From Glandiceps talaboti (Eukaryota > Hemichordata > Enteropneusta > Spengelidae): a stretch of DNA of 64,000 bases. The stretch spans positions 14,457,910 to 14,521,909 of the forward strand of contig NC_135556.1 of the NCBI RefSeq assembly GCF_964340395.1, written 5' to 3'. Made by a program: the position numbers and the translations under genes. Of the stretch, positions 52,502 to 64,000 are shown piece by piece. The notes below the pieces were generated by a model. It saw only the letters and a program-made list of their open reading frames with translations. It searched no databases and was not told where the DNA came from. Within the stretch, counting starts at the first letter, position 1. Each line of letters opens with the position of its first letter.

Positions 52502-55402
52502 ATACTGTATATATATATATATATATACACACGTATATACATACATATATATACATACCTTTCTAGTTCATCTATATTTATTTTATTTATCTGTGTTGTA
52601 TTTCTATCTCTCTATCTCCTCTTCTTACCGCTCACGTCTTTCACATTTTACTCGTGACAAAATAATTTAACGACCTTCAATACAGTGACTGGGAATGTTT
52701 TCTTCAATTCATTTGTAGACAACATTTGGAAATGTATTAACTTTAATTATACAACAAGTGTGTCGTTTTTTCAAGAAATCAAATTTGCACGTTTTTGTGC
52801 CTTGAAGTTCTATTTCTGTTGTTCCTCCGACTTTCAGGTAAAATTCGTGGAGTTAGGCGTTCTACCAGCCCTTGTTAAGTTACTACAAGCAGACTGCAGT
52901 CTCGAAGAACAGCGTCTCGCTGCCACGGCACTTTGGACATTGGCTTTCCACAAAGATAACAAGGAAACGATAAGGAACGAAGCAGGCTGCCTCCAAGGTA
53001 CATTAAACATACATCTTTCACTCGGTCACTACGTTACTGAAGCAAGTTGACACCCTGGGTTTCTAAGAAATTGATGAGGAACTCGTGAAATTGTTTCACG
53101 TGGTACAAATATCCAGTTTAACAACTTGCTACTAATTTTATCTCTGTTGTCAGTTTGATCAAATATCATGTTATTCTTTAATTTCAGCGCTTGGAAAGCT
53201 CCAAAAATCTTCGGACAAGACTCTGAGAAAGGCATGTAATGGTGCATTGTGGGAACTGAGAGGAGCGGAAAATGACGAACTAAAGTCACATCAGATAGGT
53301 CGTAAAGGTCACGTGATGATAAGTTACAGTTGGAATGTCCAGGGACGAATGATTCAACTTAAAAGGAAACTTACAACGGCTGGATACGACGTTTGGATGG
53401 ATATCGAGAAAATGGGTATGTATCAAAACAAGGTTGAATATTTTAGGGTAACTCACTTATGCTATTATGATTATGGTGCCACAGTTATGAATATCCAAAT
53501 CCCCCGACCCTCTCCTCAATAAGCTTATGATTAAAATCTGGCTAGTAATTATTTATCTATTTCACTTCTACTATACTGTACTGTACTGTACTGTACTGTA
53601 CTGTACTGTACTGTACTGTACTGTACTGTACTGTACTGTACTGTACTGTACTGTACTGTACTGTACTTTCATTTGAGTTTCTTTTGTTGGATACAGCGGG
53701 AATTTGCATCATCCTTTTCTAAGTAATGCGTATAGAGAGCTTACTCCATGATTGTAAATTATCGTTTCATATTTATCGTTTTTCTTCATATTCATGTTGT
53801 AGATCACATGATGTTACAAACGTTCACATATATACATCTCATTTTACGCAACAGGTGGTTCTACGTTAGAAGCAATGGCCGACGCTGTACAAAACGCAGA
53901 TGCGGTACTTGTCTGTATGTCGGACAAATACAAATACAGTAACCCGTGTAGATCAGGTAAGGTCACTAAACGTAGTCATTTTAATGACCCAGTTCCGATT
54001 AGCATTCACGGTATGAAAACAGTTGCCTGGTATATAACTGTTTGAAAAATTTGTTCCCGAACATAAATGACCCAATATGTAATCCTTATGGCTCCTCTGA
54101 TAAAAAAAAATATCCCTTATGCGAGAACCTGGGACTGAAACCCTGGCCTTTAAGTGGGGTCTATAATGGATAGCACCTTTGACTAATCCAATCAGAACGC
54201 GGCTCAAAACCAGCTTATGAGTGTTACGACTACAGTTGACTCTGGTCCTCGTGAAGTGAGCGTAGTACATGCATTTAAAATTTATATTCTGAATCAGTAA
54301 AAGTCATCAATTCTTACGTAGCCAGTTTGAATATTATGATCAATTACAATTTCCTATCCTGTTTTTAATCGATAAGAGCTGACGTTGCAATAGTATGTGA
54401 GGTACGACACGACGAATCTCATAGACTAACGTTGTAAATGTTCTTACAATCTGTTTTATGAAAACGTCATTCTATATATTGTCAGATCGCGTACGCTCTT
54501 GTGTCAGTTTGCTGATATTCAAGTTGCGTTGTTTTAATTTCAGAGGCTGAGTACACATACAAGTTACAGAAACCATACATTCCTATACGAGTCGAACCGA
54601 ACTATTCTCCAGACGGATGGTTGGGGATACTGGTCGGAACAAGGTTATATTTCGATTTCAGCTCTGATGAATTATTAGAGAAGAACTTCGATAATTTAGT
54701 CCGAGAGCTCGGTGAAAAGGGGAGACTTGGCGATTCTGTCGCCGTGGCAAAGAGTTATGGTAAGTCACCAAAGTAATTGATGATGACCTTAAAACGTTTG
54801 GTTTGACAGGCACTATGTGGGCGACCTAAAATATTTTGATATCATAGAAGTATCATCCACGTGATACCCACGTGATACTTCCATGATGGCATCATCATGC
54901 ATTTGGCTATCATTGTTGGATTATGGATTCAAGCAACACGCACTCACATACTTTTCCAGTCCTGACAATTTATAAATATTAAAGCAAAAGTGTGACCCAA
55001 AAAAACAAGAAATCAATAAAAATAAATCGACAATATAGCTTTCAACGTCGAATTTAAGAGAATATCAGATGATGTAAGATATTCGATGTTTACAAAAGTG
55101 TTAATTTCATGTTTACAGATGTAGAAGTTGGTGCCACGCCACCTAGTACTAGTACCAAATCTCGGAGTAAGCGATCTGTTGCATCATGGGAGAATGGTGA
55201 CGTCATAGCTTGGTTGCAAGAGAAAGGGCTGGTCCATTTGTCTTCTAAATTTAAAAGATACTCAGGTCGTCAGATCTTGTCTTTACGGAAAATATCTGTT
55301 GAAGCACCCGAGTTTTTCTATGCATTTCTGAGAAAGGATCTTGGTTTAAAGGATTTGTATGACATTATCATTTTCAAAGAAGCTTTAGAGAATCTTGAAT
55401 GA
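51370..55402 (+). CDS. ARM-TIR-SAM protein, predicted N-myristoylated (SARM1-like parts)
   Basis: Exons: 51370-52269, 52838-52997, 53188-53415, 53855-53956, 54544-54759, 55119-55402 (TGA); 1890 nt, 629 residues, all phases consistent. Starts MGCSPSS: Gly2 for myristoylation and Cys3 for palmitoylation. Residues ~60-390 are helical armadillo-type repeats, clearest at VKFVELGVLPALVKLLQ and LAATALWTLAFHKDNKETI. TIR at ~392-535: GHVMISYSW, GYDVWMDIEKMGG, STLEAMADAV (Glu435 at the SARM1-type NADase position), DAVLVCMSDKY and GWLGILVGTRLYFDF. SAM at ~558-627: WENGDVIAWLQEKGLV to LKDLYDIIIFKEALE. A catalytic or signalling TIR at membranes is the likely role; NADase activity is inference. SARM1 itself is ARM-SAM-SAM-TIR, so this is a relative with another order. 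Confidence 0.92.
52311..52558. repeat. compound microsatellite (CTGT)n(ATGT)n(CTGT)n(TA)n
   Basis: A 250-bp compound tract starts 41 bp past the donor of exon 1 of the ARM-TIR-SAM gene. The open frames across it on both strands are repeat artefacts. Confidence 0.95.
53301..54759 (+). other. TIR domain exons of the ARM-TIR-SAM gene
   Basis: The TIR begins inside exon 53188-53415, which also carries the last ARM helix (LRKACNGALWELRGAEND). It continues through 53855-53956 and ends in 54544-54759. Strand A is HVMISYSW, the BB-loop region is WMDIEKMGGSTLE, and the putative catalytic glutamate is the E of STLEAMADAV. CRSEAEYTYKLQKPYIPIRV and GWLGILVGTRLYFDF mark the C-terminal half. Confidence 0.88.
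53573..53667. repeat. (ACTGT)n pentanucleotide microsatellite
   Basis: About 18 perfect ACTGT units in the intron between the two first TIR exons. The unusual 5-bp period and near-perfect copies suggest recent expansion. Confidence 0.95.
54847..54883. repeat. near-palindrome with two CACGTG boxes
   Basis: GAAGTATCATCCACGTGATA continues CCCACGTGATACTTC. The outer arms GAAGTATCA / TGATACTTC are inverted and the centre is a tandem pair of CCACGTGATAC. Intronic, after the last TIR exon. The CACGTG E-box pair could be chance. Confidence 0.6.
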
Positions 55403-55636
55403 ACCAGTTTCGATGAAACAAGTAATATAGATACCGTTCGAAGACACATATTGGTAAACAACAATCAAAAATGGTCATAAGAGAGGAGCTAACGGCTGGT
55501 TAGAATTTCGGCCCAAAGTACATTAACAAAACTGTACAATGATTATTCACGTGACGTCTGACAAAGTCGTAAGAATTTCAATGAACATTTATTATGTACT
55601 TCGTAACGCGCGAGAGATGAAATCCATGTATGTATA

Positions 55637-55774
55637 CATCCATCCATCCATCCATCCATCCATCCATCCACACACACACGCACGCACGCACGCACACATA
55701 CATACATACATACATACATACATACATACATACATACATACATACATACATACATACATACATACATACATACA

Positions 55775-55804
<30 letters not shown>
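55637..55804. repeat. compound microsatellite (CATC)n(CA/CG)n(CATA)n
   Basis: CATC, then CA/GC, then about 27 CATA units, 235 bp past the ARM-TIR-SAM stop. Frames through it on both strands are repeat artefacts. Confidence 0.95.
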
Positions 55805-55805
<1 letters not shown>

Positions 55806-55984
55806 GTACACGCACTCAGTTATGTTGTGTATCCTTAGTATAGACCCCCAGCAAAGTGCCCTATGGTGTATTACAACTTATATGACAGTGACACATCATT
55901 ACAAATTTGTCTAATTTATAACACTGATATTTACAAATGTAATACAACTATATTACAAATTACTCCATTATTATCAATTACTGC

Positions 55985-55990
55985 AATAAA
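55985..55990 (+). terminator. candidate poly(A) signal of the ARM-TIR-SAM gene
   Basis: AATAAA 583 bp past the stop codon. It lies beyond the CATA microsatellite, so that tract would be in the 3'UTR if this signal is used. Confidence 0.35.
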
Positions 55991-56374
55991 CATCCTCGTT
56001 GATACCAATCTTCTTTTTTCATCATTAAGAAGCAAGTGCAATATGAAATAATATGACATAAACCTATAACAATATAAACACAACCCACATGATACTATGG
56101 ATGTGGACACAAGACTAGGGGAATACCCAAATGGCGGCACAAAACAAGTAGAATTGGTGTAACTGTACTGTATGGCCCAAACTGGAAATTCCGACAATAT
56201 ATTTTATCAAGTCTCACCTCATGTAACTTTATATAGGAGCCATTCGTGTATTGAGTCTGATTTGGTAAACAGGTCAATAAATAAAATATCATTGATTAAC
56301 CACCCCACCCCCACCCCCGATATAATGAAATCGTTTGACTTGTCAGTCAAAAACACAGCTCAAATGTTACCCGT

Positions 56375-56649
<275 letters not shown>

Positions 56650-57761
56650 GTGTGCATATATGCATTATTGAGAGTGAAATTGTTGTCATGCTAGATTCAA
56701 GTACTTTACGAAGACTCAATAGGCCTTGTAGCATTACTTTTTGTGTGCTGTCACTATGTCACCTTGTGTGACCTTGTTTGAACATATTACAATGTAATGG
56801 CATGCTTGGCAGAATATAAAAGAAGTACCTCCATGACAACAGTGAATCAATACATGAAACCCTTCCACGTACATTTACAATCAGATTACGGACACCATGC
56901 AAATTATGTGTTCCAGATTTTGAACTATAGAATAAGTTGAAGAGTTCTGGATCCAAGATTTCCGTGGATACTGATATGGCCTCCACGGTTTGTACATTTC
57001 TATCAAATCAGCATGCATAAGTGTGTATATATTTTTATGTTATGCCGGATTCCTTAGCCTTGTATTATCACGTAAAATCCGCCATCTTGTTTCGCCAAAA
57101 AATCGATATACTTTATAAGAGCTACCCTGACCGATCTTCAAAACGAAGACGTTTGCATAGAATTTGGCACAGTAAAATGTTTCAAGTCAAGTTGCCATGC
57201 CAACATATATGCCCTTCATTTAAAAAAAAAATCTGTGTAATTTCCCGTTCAAAATTGACGAAAAGACCATCACAAAATATCTGCCTCATACCCTTTTCCG
57301 GCAGTACATGATGTATACCTTGATACGTGAATACAACCCAATGTCTTCTCTACGTGTTTGATATTATTTAGCTGTTCAGTACAACTTGGTGTTATCAGAG
57401 ATAATTTTCTGCAGACATGAAGAATGTTGTTACTGTTCGCTTTCGTTTAAAGACCACTCTCTTTCAATGATATCCTCATAGTGGTTTTTGCTAAGATTCT
57501 AGAACCTCGGTAATTAAACAGGGAAGGGAAATTTTGTAATATTTCTGTCATGTTCCATCATTTTGATTGGGAAACACTTTTTTACATTGTAAATTCCTGG
57601 GAAACTCATCTAGATTGACCTCTTTTCCACCGACTCTTATTTGCCACTCATTAAGTGGGGAAGTTTTACAACTTTAAACAATATATTTTCTTTCCAACCT
57701 TTTGAAGAGGTTTAACAATTAACTATCCTTTCTCCTGCATTGACAATTTACAACCATATAG

Positions 57762-61044
<3,283 letters not shown>

Positions 61045-61415
61045 TATTGGATGCAGGAGTTAGGTTTCGTGTTTGGGGTCAAAGGTTTTTGACATCGACA
61101 GTGACATCGAAAAGAGCATTGGCCCATGGTGAAGTGTTGCTTGCTACTGATTACTATGCATTCGACAGTTTGATAGCATGGATGAAAGTAGCGCATTGTT
61201 ATTAGATATAAGATGGAGAGCCCAATTGAAGATTGCCATCAGTGCAAACATAGAATCTATAACACTATACCTAGTTTCACTTATTAAGAGTCAATTGAGT
61301 ATGTGCAATTTACGAGCATTTTAACTTTGAATAAAATCATCAAGTTTTCGATTTCTTAAACGAGAGTACATCTTTTGATATACATGAATGATATTGCAGC
61401 TAAATTATAAAAACA

Positions 61416-61482
61416 TTACCACCACCACCACCACCACCACCACCACCACCACCACCACCACCACCACCACCACCACCACCAA
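61416..61482. repeat. (CCA)n trinucleotide microsatellite
   Basis: About 22 perfect CCA/ACC units in intergenic DNA. Confidence 0.95.
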
Positions 61483-62253
61483 AGGTATATTTGCCGTTTG
61501 TTCTGAGTTATATGTAAATCCGAAAATCATCACTAAAAGTACTGCTTAGAAACACTTTCACAGTATTAGAATAAAATAGGTTGACCAGATGATTTTTCAT
61601 GACAATAGGATTGTTTAGACTTGAGTCACACAACCCCGTTTCAAAATGAACCCCCCCCCCCCCCCCCCGGTACATGTGGTAGTCTATTTGACGAAGAGAT
61701 ATGTATCATTACACTTCAACAAACTAAATGAACTGATGACTTGGTTTCACAGTTTTTGTATGCATCCAGAATTTGTCACTGACACCAGGATCGTGGAGAA
61801 ATTGTACATGTGTCGATTTGTATAGTCTAACGAAACTATAGCATGCCACGTTCAAAACACGACAAGTTGCACCGCCCTATCAGATATATCACTTAATATA
61901 TCTTACACAATATTATACTTTATAAGTTATGGTTTTAAGTTTACGTTTTTAAGATCATCGACTAGATCTATTTTGATAAAGAAAACGACTTATTCTCAAG
62001 TTAAACTATATGTGGTTATGTACATCTTGCCTACAGGGTAGCCTGGGAGAACAGTATTTGTACTAAACACTGAAGTGTTACTCTATATTTAGCAGATGAA
62101 TGAATAAATAAATCATAGATATATACGATGAAATTCAATGAATACATAAATAAAGTGACTAAAACTGTAATCTAAAAAAGGTAAAATTGTCTGATTATTT
62201 GAACAATCCCAGCAGCTATGCAGAATCCTTCAGTTTTTCCGAGAGATTACATT

Positions 62254-62352
62254 CTCGCAAACCAGAGCTGTTACAATTGTAATAGCGCTGCCAAATAACG
62301 AATTGGAGGTGCCGTAAAAGAGGCTGTGGTTTACGACGATATGTTATTACTA
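62254..62352. repeat. dispersed repeat fragment (pair with 25792-25905)
   Basis: Second copy of the short interspersed sequence with CAAACCAGAGCTGTTA, GGTGCCGTAAAAGAGG and TTTACGACGAT. Class not recognised. Confidence 0.6.
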
Positions 62353-63557
62353 CGTGTACATGTAATAACATGTGTGCAAGTAACCAGGACAGGATCGTAA
62401 CAATAGGTCTTTGTTCAAACTTGCACGTCACTATACATAGCCATACTGACAGGTAAACAGTGTATGACCTTTGACCGTGGAAGCAGAATCAAGGTATGTA
62501 TACAGACCAATGTCTTGCATAGCAACATGAGAAAATCACAACTGTCATTTAATCGACATCTTTTATAAAGGTACATAAACAAACTGATGTGTAAATGAAG
62601 TGACTTGTAGAGAAATAATCATTGTGTTAGTTTCAAGGGAATGGGAAGAATTGTGTCCGTCAGAGCTTATACAGGATTTAGCGTCGTAGAAAGTGACGAA
62701 CATGTTGAAATTATTTCGGGTGTAGTAATGATCCGTACACTGTAATGGAACTCGCACCGTCACTTCTTTCGGTAACTATGTAGTTGTCCGGCTTTCAGTT
62801 TTGTTCTTGTTCCTGATTTTTCACCTAAAGAGTTAATTGATCGTACAGTAACACAGAGAGTAAATGTGTCCGAAATTTTAATATGAATGAACAACGCCAG
62901 CCTCCATAGCGGGACGCATGTGTAAAAGTAGTGTTACGCATGGTCAGTTCAGTCCTAAACGGTGGCACCGGACCATATGTTGTAATTGCTGTCTATGGCT
63001 TTAGATGATTACATTGGTGTGTAATAACATAATATGACTGAAAATACAATACTTGTTGATCTAAACTCGTTTGTTTTACATGTAAACAAATTTTAAAAAA
63101 TCACATAAACCCCAGGACTTTATATTCACAGTATGCGATATTTGTAGGTTATTACTGTATGACTTATTGTAAAAAAACGTAAAGGATCTAAACATTGCTC
63201 CGTTCTGCGTTCTGTTAGCTTTACACGGGTTGAAAATAAATTTCTGGTATTTTATGACAAATAGTTTTTTTGCTATTCAGCGATTTACTCAGTGGTCCGT
63301 TACGGACTTACAGCAATGCCATCGAACAAATAACAATAGAATAATAGTTATGAGGTTAAACACAGATATTAACGGAAATATATATATATATTCTGCTTTT
63401 TAAAGTGTTTACATTTCCCAAAGTTTCGTACACGTGTACCCACGTATCCTTAGACATAGGGAATTCACTTCAAATGCAATAATAACATTTTCTTCATTTC
63501 CAGGGTCTAGGTACGTGACAGATAGCCCAGCGCTTCTCATCAAGGTATAAACTGAAT

Positions 63558-63593
63558 ATGGCTAAAGATCTCGGCAAGGACAGAGGTTTATAG
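63558..63593 (+). other. short upstream ORF before the third ARM-type gene
   Basis: ATG GCT AAA ... TTA TAG, 11 codons, ends 23 bp before the MGNVC start codon. If it lies in the 5'UTR it could damp translation of the main frame. Confidence 0.35.
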
Positions 63594-63616
63594 TTTTCCA
63601 TAGTTTTATTTTCGTC

Positions 63617-64000
63617 ATGGGTAATGTTTGTGGTCTGGGTTGTACTGCCACCCGGGTAGGTGTACTTGATGAATACGATGGTGACTTGTTTGGGAGTCCC
63701 GGGCTCAGTTTGGAGTCGTTGTCCAGTGTGGACTACGGCGTTGTCGTCGACATCATCAATGATTTAGAATCGGAAAGCGATTATGCCTCCAAGGATGTTA
63801 TCAATGATGAGTTGATGCAACTGTCTTTTTTCTTTAACCCGGATAAAGAAACGAAAAAGGCGTGTCAACTCGGGGATAAGTTAGCTGATCGTTATCCGAA
63901 GGTGTATAAGAAAATTTACCACCAATTACACGACACGTATGACATACTAGATCCTAAAACACGGACAGACAATGATGGACTGGAAGCGGCTTACAGGTCA
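63617..64000 (+). CDS. third ARM-type gene, N-terminus only (3'-partial), predicted N-myristoylated
   Basis: An open frame of 128 codons runs from ATG at 63617 to the window end with no stop. It starts MGNVCGLGC (Gly2 for myristoylation, Cys5 and Cys9 for palmitoylation). SLSSVDYGVVVDIINDLES resembles the FDYSLIKDDIDKINDVM region of the upstream ARM-TIR-SAM gene. YPKVYKKIYHQLHDTYD matches its YQDLYIKMHHQLHASVH at the same place. It is therefore a tandem paralogue of the ARM exon. Whether TIR and SAM follow lies outside the window. Confidence 0.85.
   Translation, partial: MGNVCGLGCTATRVGVLDEYDGDLFGSPGLSLESLSSVDYGVVVDIINDLESESDYASKDVINDELMQLSFFFNPDKETKKACQLGDKLADRYPKVYKKIYHQLHDTYDILDPKTRTDNDGLEAAYRS

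Larger units (their letters stand above)
61045..63616. other. intergenic region between TIR-only paralogue and third ARM gene
   Basis: Holds an AATAAA at 61330-61335 (candidate poly(A) signal for the TIR-only gene), a (CCA)n tract (61416-61482), a poly-C run (about 61650-61668) and a dispersed repeat fragment (62254-62352). No coding exon is supported. Confidence 0.6.

Noticed and set aside
52225-52670. Open frames of YIHTYIHT/CLSVCLSV type
   Set aside because: Translations of the CTGT/ATGT microsatellite on both strands. The same applies to frames at 55543-55838 and 56172-56771.
54100-54200. tRNA-like words (GGGACTGAAACCCTGG)
   Set aside because: No cloverleaf with proper A and B boxes could be drawn.
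57021-57311. 96-codon frame before the TIR-only paralogue
   Set aside because: Does not resemble the ARM exon of the sister gene and has no sensible splice join to 57762.

Overview
The window is a metazoan nuclear locus with many introns (GT-AG junctions, exons mostly 55-255 bp, introns of about 0.2-5 kb), AT-rich, full of microsatellites and short DNA transposons. The genes are of animal type, but compact introns plus a tandem family of ARM/TIR genes argue against a vertebrate. An invertebrate bilaterian (lophotrochozoan or non-vertebrate deuterostome) is the best guess. The species cannot be fixed from sequence alone. All exon calls are my own reading of splice sites and frame, checked for phase continuity and against remembered human orthologues.

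Layout. (1) 1-20988, + strand: LARP1, missing only its N-terminus; 19 exons with the La motif, an RGG-rich exon and the cap-binding DM15 region. (2) 20989-28.8 kb: LARP1 3' flank with a LINE 3' fragment, a foldback element and minisatellites; facing poly(A) signals lie near 26.83-26.88 kb. (3) 28822-33882, - strand: AKAP17A orthologue in four coding exons, with a 5'-truncated Rex1/CR1-like LINE in its last intron whose RT frame is open. (4) 34443-47136, + strand: complete cytoplasmic arginyl-tRNA synthetase (RARS1), 15 exons and 665 codons; its first coding exon is only 14 codons. (5) 47.1-51.4 kb: intergenic, with minisatellites and MITEs. (6) 51370-64000, + strand: a tandem cluster of innate-immunity or cell-death type genes: a complete ARM-TIR-SAM gene with a lipidation-type MGC start, a TIR-only relative without visible ARM or SAM exons, and the 5' end of a third, ARM-type gene with an MGNVC start running off the window.

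LARP1, AKAP17A and RARS1 are housekeeping genes of mRNA translation, splicing/PKA anchoring and tRNA charging. The terminal cluster is the accessory part. Its first gene combines SARM1-like parts in a different order (ARM-TIR-SAM instead of ARM-SAM-SAM-TIR), keeps the glutamate expected of a TIR NADase, and is predicted to be membrane anchored. The neighbouring TIR gene has aspartate there and a shortened preceding loop. Simple repeats are dense across this cluster, and one minisatellite has amplified an exon's own 5' splice site.

Mobile DNA seen: two hAT-like MITEs with perfect 8-bp target duplications, a TA-flanked mariner-like MITE, a possible PIF/Harbinger-like element carrying two YY1-like motifs, several foldback families (one with three copies), and two LINE pieces. 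No retroviral, CRISPR or bacterial features were seen.
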